In this document: positions 9,080-18,232 of the stretch, one piece after another
How the letters are laid out: each line of letters starts with the position of its first letter
Numbering within the stretch: position 1 is the first letter of the stretch
Source of the DNA: Comamonadaceae bacterium
GTDB lineage: Bacteria > Pseudomonadota > Gammaproteobacteria > Burkholderiales > Burkholderiaceae_C
NCBI GenBank assembly: GCA_007280205.1
Contig: QYPX01000015.1
Span: 1-64,000 of the forward strand
DNA: 64,000 nt
Reading direction: 5' to 3'
Notes under the pieces: model-generated
What the model saw: only the letters and a program-made list of their open reading frames with translations
What the model was told of the DNA's origin: nothing
The model's database searches: none
Translations under genes and position numbers: made by a program

Positions 9080-9331
9080 ATGGTCGTTATTCGACTCGCC
9101 CGTGGCGGTGCTAAGGCTCGCCCGTTCTTCAATATTGTTGTTGCTGACAAGCGTACCCGCCGCGATGGGCGTTTCATAGAGCGCATCGGTTTTTATAATC
9201 CGATCGCCACTGCCACAGAGGAAAGTATCCGTATTGCGCAGGACCGCCTGACCTATTGGAGGAGCGTTGGTGCTCAGGCCTCCCCGACAGTGGAACGTTT
9301 GGTGGCTCAAGCGGCAAAAAAAGCAGCTTGA
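9080..9331 (+). CDS. rpsP: 30S ribosomal protein S16
   Basis: An 83-residue basic protein with the S16 signature: [12 protein letters not shown] at the start, then [19 protein letters not shown] and ERIGFYNP. It binds 16S rRNA and aids 30S assembly. It is the first gene of rpsP-rimM-trmD-rplS, the conserved proteobacterial order. The ATG is preceded by AAAGGA. Confidence 0.97.
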   Translation: MVVIRLARGGAKARPFFNIVVADKRTRRDGRFIERIGFYNPIATATEESIRIAQDRLTYWRSVGAQASPTVERLVAQAAKKAA

Positions 9332-9344
9332 TGCGATTGTTGTG

Positions 9345-9908
9345 ATGTTGCCTGGCCTCGAAGCGGCCGACCTTCCGTCGGATGCCATCGAAGTTGGGCG
9401 TATTGGTGATGCCTGGGGCATCAAGGGCTGGTTCAGAGTAGTGCCCTATAGCGCCGATCCAGAGGCGCTTTTTTCTTCCAAACGATGGTTCTTGATGCCG
9501 GCTGAAAAGGGCGCCAGGACTTTTTCCGGCGTGGCCAGGCTGGCTATCACCCAGGCCAAGATGCATTCCGGTATGGTTGTCGCTTCAGCGCGTGAAGTTG
9601 ATGACCGGGACGCTGCGGAGTCGTTACGCGGTGCTCGTATTTTTGTTTCCCGAAGCAGTTTTCCAACTGCTCAGAAAGATGAATATTATTGGGTTGACCT
9701 GATCGGCCTGACTGTTCTCAACCGCGAGGGTGTGACGCTTGGCACGGTGACCGAACTGCTTTCAACCGGAGCACAGACCGTGCTGGTCATGGAATCCGAA
9801 CTGGAGGGCAAGAGGATAGAGCGGATGATACCTTTTGTGTCGGTCTACGTGGACGATGTGGATCTGGCCGCAAGGCGCATTGTTGTCGACTGGCAAGCCG
9901 AATATTGA
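9345..9908 (+). CDS. rimM: Ribosome maturation factor RimM
   Basis: A 187-residue protein with the N-terminal RimM barrel (VGRIGDAWGIKGWFRV, about residues 17-32) and the C-terminal PRC-barrel containing DEYYWVDLIGL. It binds S19 and helps mature the 30S head. The ATG at 9345, 13 nt after the rpsP stop, is chosen because the frame upstream of it overlaps rpsP and does not resemble RimM. It is the second gene of the rpsP operon, 10 nt before trmD. Confidence 0.94.
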   Translation: MLPGLEAADLPSDAIEVGRIGDAWGIKGWFRVVPYSADPEALFSSKRWFLMPAEKGARTFSGVARLAITQAKMHSGMVVASAREVDDRDAAESLRGARIFVSRSSFPTAQKDEYYWVDLIGLTVLNREGVTLGTVTELLSTGAQTVLVMESELEGKRIERMIPFVSVYVDDVDLAARRIVVDWQAEY

Positions 9909-9918
9909 ATGGCTTGTT

Positions 9919-10665
9919 ATGCGATTCGATATCGTTACTCTGTTCCCGGAAATGTTCAGTGCCTTCCTGACGGCGGGCATCACGCGGCGCGCATTTGAAT
10001 CGGGTCAGGTGGATGTCAAATTGTTGAATCCGCGTGACTTTGCGGCGGGAAACTACCGACGGGTGGATGATCGACCGTTTGGTGGTGGCCCTGGCATGAT
10101 CATGATGGCCGAGCCCTTGACGCTGTGTCTGCAAGCAATCCGGGCGCAACGTGCAAAAAGTCCTCCTGTTGTGCTGTTTTCTCCTGTGGGCCGTCAACTC
10201 AATCACTCCATGGTGACTCGTTGGGCGCAGAGCGAGGGCGCCATCCTGATATGTGGCCGCTACGAGGGGATTGACCAGCGATTCATTGATGCGCATGTGA
10301 CAGAACAGATCAGTCTGGGTGACTTCGTGCTGTCGGGGGGGGAGATTCCCGCTATGGCGTTGCTGGACGCGGTTGCGCGGTTGCAGCCGGGTGTATTGAA
10401 TACGGCTGACAGTCATCAGCAGGACAGTTTTAATCCGGCGCTGGACGGGTTGCTGGATTGTCCGCACTACACACGACCGGAAGTATGGTCTGGCCTGGGC
10501 GTGCCGGAGGTCCTGCTGTCGGGTCATCACGAGCAGATTGAGTCGTGGCGGCGTCGGCAGCGTTTGACATTGACGGCGGCTTTGCGCCCTGAATTGATAG
10601 ACCAGGCACGCCGCGCCGGAAATCTGAGCGTGGCCGACGAAGCCTTCCTCGCAGGCTTTGCCTAG
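9919..10665 (+). CDS. trmD: tRNA (guanine37-N1)-methyltransferase TrmD
   Basis: A 248-residue SPOUT enzyme that methylates G37 of tRNAs and prevents frameshifting. The start MRFDIVTLFPEMF is typical. The GGGPGMIM loop near residue 55 and the knot segment VLSGGEIPAM near residue 137 form the AdoMet-binding trefoil knot. It is the third gene of the rpsP operon. A small hairpin (AGGGC/GCCCT) follows the stop without a T run. Confidence 0.97.
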   Translation: MRFDIVTLFPEMFSAFLTAGITRRAFESGQVDVKLLNPRDFAAGNYRRVDDRPFGGGPGMIMMAEPLTLCLQAIRAQRAKSPPVVLFSPVGRQLNHSMVTRWAQSEGAILICGRYEGIDQRFIDAHVTEQISLGDFVLSGGEIPAMALLDAVARLQPGVLNTADSHQQDSFNPALDGLLDCPHYTRPEVWSGLGVPEVLLSGHHEQIESWRRRQRLTLTAALRPELIDQARRAGNLSVADEAFLAGFA

Positions 10666-10695
10666 GGCATTGCGCCCTATTCCTGCGACGCAGGC

Positions 10696-10701
10696 TATAA
10701 T
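10696..10701 (+). promoter_or_regulatory. Candidate -10 element for rplS
   Basis: TATAAT lies in the 137-nt gap between trmD and rplS, about 100 nt before the rplS start. No good -35 hexamer is present at standard spacing (TTGCGC at 10670 would need a 20-nt spacer). It may give extra expression of rplS within the operon. Confidence 0.35.
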
Positions 10702-10802
10702 CTCCCGTTTACAGATCCTCTGGCAGGCCGCTATGTTGCGTCGCCAACCGAGCTTTTGTGTCAATCCGGACACTGGCGCTGCCAAGATCATCAGAGGCTA
10801 TC

Positions 10803-11189
10803 ATGAACTTGATTCAAACCCTTGAGCAGGAAGAAATTGCTCGTCTTGGGAAAACCATCCCTGCATTCTCCACTGGTGACACGGTCATCGTCAACGTGAA
10901 CGTCGTTGAAGGCACCCGCAAGCGTTTGCAGGCCTATGAGGGGGTTGTCATTGCCAAGCGCAATCGCGGCCTCAACAGTGGTTTTATTGTTCGCAAGATC
11001 TCCAGTGGTGAAGGTGTTGAGCGCACGTTCCAGACTTACAGTCCGTTGATCGCCAGCATTGAAATCAAGCGTCGTGGCGATGTCCGTCGCGCCAAACTCT
11101 ACTATCTGCGTGATCGCAGCGGGAAGTCTGCTCGCATCAAGGAAAAACTGTCGACCAAGAAGAATGTCAGCAAGGCAGTTACCGAATAG
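10803..11189 (+). CDS. rplS: 50S ribosomal protein L19
   Basis: A 128-residue protein with L19 hallmarks: [15 protein letters not shown] at the start, [29 protein letters not shown] and the [22 protein letters not shown] tail, which contains the bases-contacting loop. It sits at the 30S-50S interface. The ATG at 10803 gives the usual N-terminus; an earlier in-frame start at 10758 falls in the leader. It is the last gene of the operon and is followed by a strong terminator. Confidence 0.97.
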   Translation: MNLIQTLEQEEIARLGKTIPAFSTGDTVIVNVNVVEGTRKRLQAYEGVVIAKRNRGLNSGFIVRKISSGEGVERTFQTYSPLIASIEIKRRGDVRRAKLYYLRDRSGKSARIKEKLSTKKNVSKAVTE

Positions 11190-11209
11190 AGCGAATTTTT
11201 CTTTGAACT

Positions 11210-11246
11210 GCCGCCCCAGCTTGCGCTTGTGGCGGCTTTTTTTTTG
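11210..11246 (+). terminator. Rho-independent terminator of the rpsP-rplS operon
   Basis: GCCGCC at 11210-11215 pairs with GGCGGC at 11231-11236 and is followed by ten T residues. It ends the ribosomal operon 20 nt after rplS. Confidence 0.88.
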
Positions 11247-11256
11247 ATACCTCATT

Positions 11257-11955
11257 TTGACCAGTTCGATCGAAATTCCTTTGTCAAAGTTGCCATACTT
11301 TGATCCCTCTCAGGTGCCGATACTGGGTGTTGATTCACATTTGCCGGCTGTCGGGCTGGACGTCCTGCAGCCAGCGGCGTTGCGCCTACGGTTTGCTACT
11401 CTCCCTGCGTGGGAGCCCGAAGTATGGGCTGAGAAGAGTTTCTCGGATCGGACTCCAACTCAGGCAGCCGTGCTGGTCCCCATCGTGATGCGTGAGCAAC
11501 CGACCGTCTTGCTGACGGAACGCACCAAGCATCTTTCAAACCATTCAGGACAAATCGCCTTTCCTGGTGGCAAGGCCGACAAGGAGGATGCCGACGCATC
11601 GGCCACGGCACTGCGTGAAGCCGAGGAAGAAATCGGATTGGATCCGGCTCTGGTGGATGTACTGGGCGTCTTGCCCCACTACGTTACGGGAACGGCGTTC
11701 ATCATTACGCCGGTCATCGCCTTGGTGCAACCCGGGTTCGCCCTGAATCCGAACGGTTATGAGGTGGCTGACGTGTTTGAGGTGCCACTGGAGTTCCTGA
11801 TGAACCCATCCCACCACCGGCGTCACGCTTTTGAGTGGGAGGGCGTCCGAAGGGAGTGGTTTTCGATGCCCTATCAGGACAAGTCGGCGCAACGATTTAT
11901 CTGGGGTGCCACTGCAGGCATGTTGCGCAATTTCTATCGTCTGCTTTCAGCCTGA
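11257..11955 (+). CDS. NUDIX hydrolase, probable CoA pyrophosphatase (NudL/YeaB type)
   Basis: A 232-residue NUDIX enzyme. The Nudix box (GG at 104-105, then E110, REAEEEIG at 120-127) is intact. Before it lies the LLTERTKHLSNHSGQIAFP segment that marks the UPF0035/NudL group, known to cleave coenzyme A to 3',5'-ADP and 4'-phosphopantetheine. The TTG at 11257 gives the longest frame but lies only 11 nt after the terminator T run and lacks a clear ribosome site, so the true start may be slightly downstream. The next gene follows by 24 nt. Confidence 0.85.
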   Translation: MTSSIEIPLSKLPYFDPSQVPILGVDSHLPAVGLDVLQPAALRLRFATLPAWEPEVWAEKSFSDRTPTQAAVLVPIVMREQPTVLLTERTKHLSNHSGQIAFPGGKADKEDADASATALREAEEEIGLDPALVDVLGVLPHYVTGTAFIITPVIALVQPGFALNPNGYEVADVFEVPLEFLMNPSHHRRHAFEWEGVRREWFSMPYQDKSAQRFIWGATAGMLRNFYRLLSA

Positions 11956-11979
11956 CAGCACGTCCGCTATGATGCGCCG

Positions 11980-12909
11980 ATGAGCTTCATTTCTGTGCTT
12001 GTCGCCCTGCTTTTGGAACAGGCTCGCCCCCTCAGCCGAGGCAATCCGGTGCATGCAAGTCTGCGCGCTTGGGTGCGCTGGAGTTCGCGAAATTTTGACG
12101 CTGGAAAGTCGTTTCATGGCTGGTTGGCCTGGGGCTTTTCGGTCCTTGCTCCATCCGCACTCGTCATGGCCATCTATTGGGCGCTTGATGCTTGGTTGGG
12201 GTGGCTGGCGTCCGTTGTGTGGAGTGTGGCTGTGCTTTATGCAACGCTGGGATTTAGGCAGTTCAGTTTTCATTTCACGCAGATCAGGGATGCTTTGGCT
12301 GATGGCGACGAAGATCGAGCGAGATTATTGCTGGCGAATTGGCAGCAGATTGATGCGAGTGAGCTACCGCGTAGCGAGATCGTACGCCACGTGATTGAAC
12401 ACTCTGTGCTTTCAGCACATCGTCATGTTTTTGGTGTTTTGAGCTGGTATTCATTGCTGGCTGCCTTTGGCTTTGGTCCGGCCGGCGCTGTGCTCTATAG
12501 ATTGACAGAATTTGTTGCCCGCTACTGGCGTCACACCAGTCAGGCGCACCATCAACCGGTTAGTGAAGCCTTGAGGCAGACCGCCAATGATGCATGGATT
12601 GTTGTCGACTGGGTACCCAGCAGAATGACAGCGCTGAGCTTTGCCGTCGTCGGTAGTTTTGAGGAAGCAATCGATTGCTGGCGCAGTCATGAACCACGCT
12701 TTGTGGGCGACAACGATAGTGTTGTGCTGGCAGCGACCTCGGGCGCCGTGAATATTCGTCTACAGGCGGTGGACGGGCAAAGGGAACAGTTCACCGGACA
12801 AGTACCCGAACTGGCTCATTTGGCGGTCGTCGTGGGTTTGGTCTGGCGCACAGTGGTCTTGTGGATGTTGTTGCTTGCCCTGCTGACACTGGCCCGCTTG
12901 CTGGGCTGA
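11980..12909 (+). CDS. CobD/CbiB-family membrane protein of uncertain role
   Basis: This 309-residue protein has four to five hydrophobic segments (near the N-terminus, about 45-90, about 145-165 and at the C-terminus). The pattern FRQFSFHFTQIRDALADGD followed by helices resembles the CobD/CbiB and AmpE-like superfamily. CbiB makes adenosylcobinamide phosphate, but no other cobalamin genes are nearby and the regular CbiB motifs are weak, so a cobalamin role is doubtful. It is probably coexpressed with the NUDIX gene and converges on rsgA with a 5-nt gap. Confidence 0.7.
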   Translation: MSFISVLVALLLEQARPLSRGNPVHASLRAWVRWSSRNFDAGKSFHGWLAWGFSVLAPSALVMAIYWALDAWLGWLASVVWSVAVLYATLGFRQFSFHFTQIRDALADGDEDRARLLLANWQQIDASELPRSEIVRHVIEHSVLSAHRHVFGVLSWYSLLAAFGFGPAGAVLYRLTEFVARYWRHTSQAHHQPVSEALRQTANDAWIVVDWVPSRMTALSFAVVGSFEEAIDCWRSHEPRFVGDNDSVVLAATSGAVNIRLQAVDGQREQFTGQVPELAHLAVVVGLVWRTVVLWMLLLALLTLARLLG

Positions 12910-12914
12910 CTTTC

Positions 12915-13859
12915 TCAATATCTTGCCGGCTCGCTTAGCTCGGCGTACAACTGGCTGTAAATCTTGTAGCGGTTGGCGCTAATTTCACCAGCGTTGGTGT
13001 CCGATGCGACTGCTGACAGAACGCCACACCCGGGTTCGTGCAAGTGACTGCAGTTATAGAACTTGCAGTGGGAGGCGTGGCGCTTGAGGTCGGGCATGTA
13101 GGAGGCCAGCCGTGCAGCATCAATGTGGTTCAAGCCAAATTCCTGAAAACCAGGCGAATCGATCACAGCGGTCGTCTTTGCCTTGTCCACCCAGTACCAG
13201 GTGGTGCTGGTGGTGGTGTGTTTGCCCGAGTTCAAGGCTTCGGAAATTTCGCGAGTCTGTGCCAGGGCGCCTGGCGCCAGTAGATTGATTAAGGTGCTCT
13301 TGCCGGCTCCGGATGGACCCAGCACCAGCGTTGTCTTTCCTGCGAGCAAATTCAATAGTTTCGCGCGATCTATGTTGGGGGACAGTCTGAGCGACAAAGG
13401 CAATACGCCGTAATGCATCTGCCTGTAAGGGAGCAGCCACTCCCAGGCGCGAGAGAAAGGTTCGATCAAGTCGCTCTTGTTAAGGGCAATGATGGGGGTG
13501 ATGTGTTCGGCCTCGGCGGCAATCAGGGCGCGGGAAAGTTGATTGCTGGAGAATTCAGGCGTGGCTGCAATCAGAATCAATATTTGATCCAGGTTTGCGG
13601 CAAACGACTTGGTGCGAATGGAGTCCTGGCGGTAAAGCACATTCTTTCGTTCCTTGATTTTTTCGACTGTGCCTTCGTCGCCAGTGGCCTGCCAAAGGAT
13701 CCGGTCACCGACCAGTCCCTGGCTCTTCTTGCCGCGGGAGTGGCAGATCAGACGGTTTCCCTCGGGTGTTTCGACCAGAAAGTGGCGCCCATAGGCGGCC
13801 ACGATCAGTCCATTGTGGAGTGGTGCGGGAACCAGCACCTGACCTTTTCTGGTGATCAC
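12915..13859 (-). CDS. rsgA: Small ribosomal subunit biogenesis GTPase RsgA
   Basis: A 314-residue circularly permuted GTPase. The G4 motif NKSD (127-130) comes before the P-loop GPSGAGKST (181-189) and the DSPGF G3 motif, the order typical of RsgA. An N-terminal OB fold and a C-terminal zinc knuckle (C-x4-C-x-H-x5-C in CKFYNCSHLHEPGC) are present. It acts in late 30S maturation and uses GTP. Its start codon overlaps the stop of the M48 protease gene by 4 nt, so it is translationally coupled. Confidence 0.95.
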   Translation of the reverse strand: MITRKGQVLVPAPLHNGLIVAAYGRHFLVETPEGNRLICHSRGKKSQGLVGDRILWQATGDEGTVEKIKERKNVLYRQDSIRTKSFAANLDQILILIAATPEFSSNQLSRALIAAEAEHITPIIALNKSDLIEPFSRAWEWLLPYRQMHYGVLPLSLRLSPNIDRAKLLNLLAGKTTLVLGPSGAGKSTLINLLAPGALAQTREISEALNSGKHTTTSTTWYWVDKAKTTAVIDSPGFQEFGLNHIDAARLASYMPDLKRHASHCKFYNCSHLHEPGCGVLSAVASDTNAGEISANRYKIYSQLYAELSEPARY

Positions 13860-15142
13860 CGGGGCTGGAGCGTAATCCGTGCCAAGCGCTCAGAGGCCGG
13901 AGGGTGGGAGTAGTAGACCTGCGCATAGAGCGGGTCTGGCGTCAGCGTCGAAGCGTTGTCCTCGTACAGTTTGAGCAAAGCAGTGCATAGGTCCGGCCCG
14001 CTGGTCATCGCCACCGCATAAGCATCGGCTTCAAATTCGTGTCGACGCGACAATGCGGAGAAGATGGGTGTCAAGAAGAAGCCAAAAACAGGAAGGCTCA
14101 ACATGAAAAGCAGCAGTGCCAGCGCATCGTTGGGTGTGTCCAGGCTGGGCTCGACGCCCAGTCCCTGGTAGAACCAGACCTGAGTGGCGAGCCAGCCTAC
14201 CAACGAAAAACAAAGCAGACTGAGGCCAAACATCATCAGGATGCGCTTGCCAATGTGCCAATGTCGGAAGTGTCCCAGTTCATGGGCCAGTACCGCGCCC
14301 ACTTCCGCAACTGAGAGCCTGGCCAGCAGCGTGTCGTAGAAGACAACCCGCTTGGTAGCCCCAAATCCAGTGAAATATGCATTGGCGTGGGCGCTGCGCT
14401 TGCTGCCGTCCATCACGAAAAGCCCCTTCGCCGCAAAACCGCAGCGTTGCATGAGAGCTGTGACTCGGGTCTTTAACGACTCGTCGACCAAAGGCGTGAA
14501 CTTGTTGAACAGCGGAGCGATGAAGGAGGGATAGATCAGCAGCAGCAACAGGTTCAAACCCATCCAAACGCACCAAGCCCACAACCACCATTGACTTCCG
14601 GTTGCACCCATCAGCCATAAGATCAGGGTTGCGATTGGCAGGCCAACCAGCGTGCCGATGAGGCATGACTTGATCAAGTCAAGGAACCAAAGCCGCAACG
14701 TCATCTTGTTGAAACCAAAACGTTCTTCAACAACAAAGGTTCCGTATAGCGCCAGGGGCAAATCAAGCAGGCTGCTAACAAGCACAAAACCTGCCAACAG
14801 CGCAATTTGCTGGATCATGCCAGCCCCAAGCGACTGCAGCAGTGCAGAGTTGAGCGCCGAAAGGCCTCCAAGCAGTGTCCAGGCAACCAGTACGAAGACA
14901 CCCATTGCCAGTTCCAGAAGTTCGGCGCGGGTCTTGGCGATAGTGTAATCGGCAGCTTTCTGGTGAGCTGACAGGGTCACGTTTCGGGAAAACGCCGTGG
15001 GTACCTCGTTTCGGTGCCGTGCCACATAGCGGGCTTGCCGAGTACTTAGCCAGACTTTTAGCGCGGTGGCAATGGCCAACGACAAGGCAAAGACGGCGGT
15101 AAAAATCCAGGAAGGGGAGCTAAGGTAGGACGAATCAGACAT
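13856..15142 (-). CDS. M48 family membrane metalloprotease (Ste24/CAAX protease-like)
   Basis: A 428-residue polytopic protease with about six to seven membrane segments. The zinc motif HELGH lies at residues 287-291, and the FEADAYA segment downstream supplies the third ligand glutamate. The N-terminal region (GFNKMT and adjacent helices) matches the Ste24 N-terminal domain. In bacteria this group is linked to membrane protein quality control, not prenylated substrates. The ATG at 15142 is chosen; the frame extends to 15196, but that part overlaps orn. It is divergent from orn and coupled to rsgA. Confidence 0.9.
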   Translation of the reverse strand: MSDSSYLSSPSWIFTAVFALSLAIATALKVWLSTRQARYVARHRNEVPTAFSRNVTLSAHQKAADYTIAKTRAELLELAMGVFVLVAWTLLGGLSALNSALLQSLGAGMIQQIALLAGFVLVSSLLDLPLALYGTFVVEERFGFNKMTLRLWFLDLIKSCLIGTLVGLPIATLILWLMGATGSQWWLWAWCVWMGLNLLLLLIYPSFIAPLFNKFTPLVDESLKTRVTALMQRCGFAAKGLFVMDGSKRSAHANAYFTGFGATKRVVFYDTLLARLSVAEVGAVLAHELGHFRHWHIGKRILMMFGLSLLCFSLVGWLATQVWFYQGLGVEPSLDTPNDALALLLFMLSLPVFGFFLTPIFSALSRRHEFEADAYAVAMTSGPDLCTALLKLYEDNASTLTPDPLYAQVYYSHPPASERLARITLQPR

Positions 15143-15179
15143 GGCGCCCAAGTTTAGGCCATCGGCGACAATTCGGAAC

Positions 15180-15767
15180 ATGAATATGCAGAACACACTT
15201 GGGAACCAGACGCCACTTGGAAAATCCGATCAAAACCTGATCTGGCTTGACTGCGAAATGACCGGTCTTGATCCGGAGGTGGATCGCATCATCGAAATTG
15301 CCGTCGTTGTTACCGGGCCGGCGCTCGAAGTCCGAACGGAGGGTCCGGTTTTGGTTGTTCACCAAAACAAGGAGCAGCTTGACAGGATGGACGCATGGAA
15401 TAAGGGCACACACGGCAGGAGTGGCCTGATCGAAAAAGTGATGGCATCAACTATTACCGAGGAGGAAGCGCAAGCACGGTTGATTTCATTTCTTGGAGAG
15501 TATGTACCCAAGAAGGGTTCCCCCATGTGCGGCAACAGCGTAGGGCAGGACCGACGATTCCTGGTCAGGTACATGCCGAAGCTGGAAGCCTTTTTTCACT
15601 ATCGGAATCTGGATGTAAGCACACTCAAAGAGTTATCTAAACGCTGGCGCCCGGACGTCTACGCGTCGTTCAAAAAGCAGCAACGTCACACGGCGTTAGC
15701 CGACGTTCATGAGTCAATTGACGAACTTGAGCACTACCGCAAGCATTTCCTGAAATTGGGTGATTAG
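15180..15767 (+). CDS. orn: Oligoribonuclease
   Basis: A DEDDh 3'-5' exonuclease that degrades two- to five-nucleotide RNAs, including pGpG. Motifs visible: [20 protein letters not shown] (Exo I, with Asp and Glu), [13 protein letters not shown] (Exo II) and [14 protein letters not shown] (Exo III, with His and Asp). Starting at 15180 gives 195 residues; a longer frame from 15141 would overlap the divergent protease start, and a second ATG at 15186 is also possible. The gene pair orn/M48-rsgA with divergent promoters is common in Burkholderiales. Confidence 0.94.
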   Translation: MNMQNTLGNQTPLGKSDQNLIWLDCEMTGLDPEVDRIIEIAVVVTGPALEVRTEGPVLVVHQNKEQLDRMDAWNKGTHGRSGLIEKVMASTITEEEAQARLISFLGEYVPKKGSPMCGNSVGQDRRFLVRYMPKLEAFFHYRNLDVSTLKELSKRWRPDVYASFKKQQRHTALADVHESIDELEHYRKHFLKLGD

Positions 15768-15800
15768 GTAGAAACCCGAATTTGTGCAATAATCAAAGGC

Positions 15801-15825
15801 TGCACCGAAAACAGCGGTGCATTTT
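15801..15825 (+). terminator. Probable terminator after orn
   Basis: TGCACCG (15801-15807) pairs perfectly with CGGTGCA (15815-15821) and is followed by a short TTTT. It lies in the 236-nt orn-helicase gap, which shows no other coding signal. Confidence 0.5.
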
Positions 15826-16003
15826 GTACATCTCCTTCATTCACAGGGTCCAAAGCGGTTTCTTTGTCGAAATCTCGCAGGAAAGGACCCCCAGTGCCGA
15901 TTGGCTCATTCTGAGTTGGCGCGGGTTCCGTTTGATGGTTGATGTTTTTTAACCATTGACGGAGCAGTTGCATACCCTGCAATGCTCGCGTGTGAGTAAA
16001 TTC

Positions 16004-17761
16004 ATGACTGACGCTATTCAAGCGACGGGCGATGTTTCGCTTGTCGGAAATTTTTCCAATCCAAGGGCAGAAATGCCAGATACAGTGCCCTCGGCATTGA
16101 ATGATGCTGATCAGGTGCCCAATGGCTTTCTGACTTTCGGCCTGGCTCCCGAGTTGATTCACGCGGTCAAAGACCTCGGATTCACTCAACCTACTACCGT
16201 ACAGCAGAAGACCATCCCGCTGGCCATGCAAGGCCACGAAGCGGCTGACCAAGCAGCACGCTTTATCGACTTGATGGTGTCCAGTCAAACTGGCAGCGGC
16301 AAGACGGCTGCGTTCTTGTTGCCCGTCTTGCACACACTGTTGACACAGCAGGCGCAGGCCGAGGCTAAAGAACGTGCAGACTTTGAGCATGCGGTGGCGC
16401 AGGCTGCTGCCAAGGGCGAGGCGCCCCCGAAACGCGCCAAGCGCAAAGATCCCACCAATCCACGGAATTTTTCTGCTGCTGCCCCCGGCGCACTGGTGGT
16501 CTGTCCAACGCGGGAACTTGCGCAACAGGTTGCACACGATGCCATTGATCTGGTACAGCACTGTCGTGGTCTGCGGATCGCCAACATTGTGGGTGGCATG
16601 CCATACCAGTTACAGATCGCCAAGCTGCAGAACGCCAACCTCGTGGTTGCCACGCCCGGACGCTTGCTCGATCTTCAGCGATCCATGCAAATCAAACTCG
16701 ACCAGGTTCAGTTTCTCGTCGTTGATGAAGCGGACCGGATGCTTGATCTGGGCTTTTCGGACGACCTGGCCGAAATAAACCAGCTGACCATCGCTCGCAA
16801 GCAGACCATGATGTTCAGCGCTACTTTCGCGCCACGTATTCAGCAACTCGCGTCCCGTGTGATGCGTGAGCCGCAGCGTCTGCAAATTGACAGTCCGCAG
16901 GAGAAGCACCAGAACATCGAGCAGAAGCTGTTCTGGGCCGACAACGCTCAGCACAAGCGCAAATTGCTGGATCACTGGCTGCGCGACAGCAATATCAACC
17001 AGGCTATCGTTTTCGCCAGTACCCAAATTGAATGCGATGGCTTGGCCAATGATTTGCAACAAGAGGGATTCTCGGCAGTCGCTTTGCACGGTGCGTTGAG
17101 CCAGGGTTTGCGCAACCGTCGCTTGATGGCGCTGCGGCAAGGACAGGTACAGATTCTGGTGGCAACCGATGTTGCGGCGCGTGGCATTGATGTGCCCACA
17201 GTGAGCCACGTTTTCAACTTTGGGTTACCCATGAAAGCCGAGGACTATACCCACCGCATCGGTCGTACCGGGCGCGCGGGGCGCGATGGTCTGGCGGTGA
17301 CGTTTGCCGAGTTCCGCGATCGCCGCAAGATCATGGACATTGAGTTTTACAGTCATCACCAATTCAAGGGCGAAACAATTCCTGGTCTGGAGCCGCAGCA
17401 ACGGTTTCTTGATTCACGCCCGAATTCGAATTTTGCCGGCCGTGATGGCCGCGGTGCTGGCTCCAACCATCCTTCCCGAGATCGCAATTTTGGCGGCGCG
17501 GGGCGTCCGACGGGATTTGGTGCGAACCGGGGTGGTTTTTCGGACAGGAACGCGACCGGTAACCGTGAGGCTTTCAGCTATGAACGCAAGGGGGGCTTCA
17601 ATGATCGATTCGCCGGCGCGCGCAACGACAGTGCGGCGCCACGTGGGGATTTCGGTGCACGCAAACCTGCTTTTGGCAAGCCGATGGGCGTCAAGCCTGG
17701 CAATGGCGGGAAGGTCTTTGTACCTCGTGATGCCAAGAAGCGATTGGCGCGGAGTGCTTGA
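16004..17761 (+). CDS. DEAD-box ATP-dependent RNA helicase (RhlE-like)
   Basis: A 585-residue helicase. Seen in order: Q motif (FGLAPELIHAV...FTQPTTVQQ), Walker A GSGKT (97-101), PTRELA, the DEAD box in VVDEADRM, SAT, and HRIGRTGRAGR. The Gly/Arg/Asn/Phe-rich tail from about residue 475 resembles RNA-binding RGG-type tails. Between motif I and motif Ia there is a charged Ala/Lys-rich insert of about 45 residues, larger than in E. coli RhlE. The ATG at 16004 is preferred over a TTG at 15956. It likely acts in RNA turnover or ribosome assembly. Confidence 0.93.
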   Translation: MTDAIQATGDVSLVGNFSNPRAEMPDTVPSALNDADQVPNGFLTFGLAPELIHAVKDLGFTQPTTVQQKTIPLAMQGHEAADQAARFIDLMVSSQTGSGKTAAFLLPVLHTLLTQQAQAEAKERADFEHAVAQAAAKGEAPPKRAKRKDPTNPRNFSAAAPGALVVCPTRELAQQVAHDAIDLVQHCRGLRIANIVGGMPYQLQIAKLQNANLVVATPGRLLDLQRSMQIKLDQVQFLVVDEADRMLDLGFSDDLAEINQLTIARKQTMMFSATFAPRIQQLASRVMREPQRLQIDSPQEKHQNIEQKLFWADNAQHKRKLLDHWLRDSNINQAIVFASTQIECDGLANDLQQEGFSAVALHGALSQGLRNRRLMALRQGQVQILVATDVAARGIDVPTVSHVFNFGLPMKAEDYTHRIGRTGRAGRDGLAVTFAEFRDRRKIMDIEFYSHHQFKGETIPGLEPQQRFLDSRPNSNFAGRDGRGAGSNHPSRDRNFGGAGRPTGFGANRGGFSDRNATGNREAFSYERKGGFNDRFAGARNDSAAPRGDFGARKPAFGKPMGVKPGNGGKVFVPRDAKKRLARSA

Positions 17762-17807
17762 ACGTTAACCGTCAAGTTTCAACTGCAGATTCAGCGGGTT
17801 ATTGCCT

Positions 17808-17813
17808 TATAAT
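17808..17813 (+). promoter_or_regulatory. Candidate -10 element for the Ala/Pro lipoprotein gene
   Basis: A TATAAT hexamer lies 108 nt upstream of the lipoprotein start, in the 159-nt gap after the helicase. No convincing -35 box is seen at 16-18 nt. Confidence 0.4.
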
Positions 17814-17920
17814 CATCCGCTGAGCAGAAAGATCTCGAGTCATTTTTGCTTGGTCGTTGCAGTTTAGCTGCAGTGACAATTTCCGGAAATTGTTTCATTA
17901 ACTCACTAGGTAATTTTCAA

Positions 17921-18139
17921 ATGAAAAAAACGCTCATTTTGGCTGCTGTTATTGCTGCGGCCGCTTTGGTTGCTTGCGGTAAGAAAGAGGAAGCTCCTGC
18001 TCCCGCTCCTGCTCCTGCCCCCGCTGCTGCTCCTGCCCCCGCTGCTGCTCCTGCACCAGAGGCTGCTGCTTCCGGCGCAGCTGCTCCGGCTTCCGCTGCT
18101 GCTCCGGCACCAGAGGCTGCTGCCAGCGCCAAGAAGTAA
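17921..18139 (+). CDS. Small Ala/Pro-rich lipoprotein
   Basis: A 72-residue protein with a lipoprotein signal: MKKT, a hydrophobic core and the lipobox LVAC with Cys19. The mature part is a charged KKEE patch followed by low-complexity PAPA, PAAA and EAAA repeats, so it is probably an extended, unstructured tether anchored in the membrane. The start is fixed by the signal sequence; a frame upstream to 17846 is not supported. The repeats are GCTCCTGC-type at DNA level and could vary by slippage. A terminator shared with the convergent bamC follows. Function unknown. Confidence 0.8.
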   Translation: MKKTLILAAVIAAAALVACGKKEEAPAPAPAPAPAAAPAPAAAPAPEAAASGAAAPASAAAPAPEAAASAKK

Positions 18140-18170
18140 ATCTTCTGATTTCTCGACTAGTTTGAGGAAA

Positions 18171-18196
18171 AAAGCCACCGTCAGGTGGCTTTTTTT
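18171..18196. terminator. Bidirectional terminator between the lipoprotein gene and bamC
   Basis: AAAGCCACC (18171-18179) pairs with GGTGGCTTT (18184-18192), followed by Ts on the plus strand. The A run before the stem can serve as the T run for the opposite strand, so it can end both convergent transcripts. Confidence 0.85.
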
Positions 18197-18232
18197 ATTG
18201 GAAGATTTGTCGAAACTGATCGGGGCAGTGGC

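Noticed and set aside
9787-10791. 334-codon open frame on the minus strand
   Set aside because: Antisense to rimM end and trmD; no recognisable domain and no ribosome site.
15764-16561. 265-codon minus-strand frame opposite the helicase
   Set aside because: Overlaps the helicase P-loop region antisense; no domain seen.
17917-18132. Ala/Gly-rich minus-strand frame opposite the lipoprotein gene
   Set aside because: Direct by-product of the repetitive Pro/Ala codons on the other strand.
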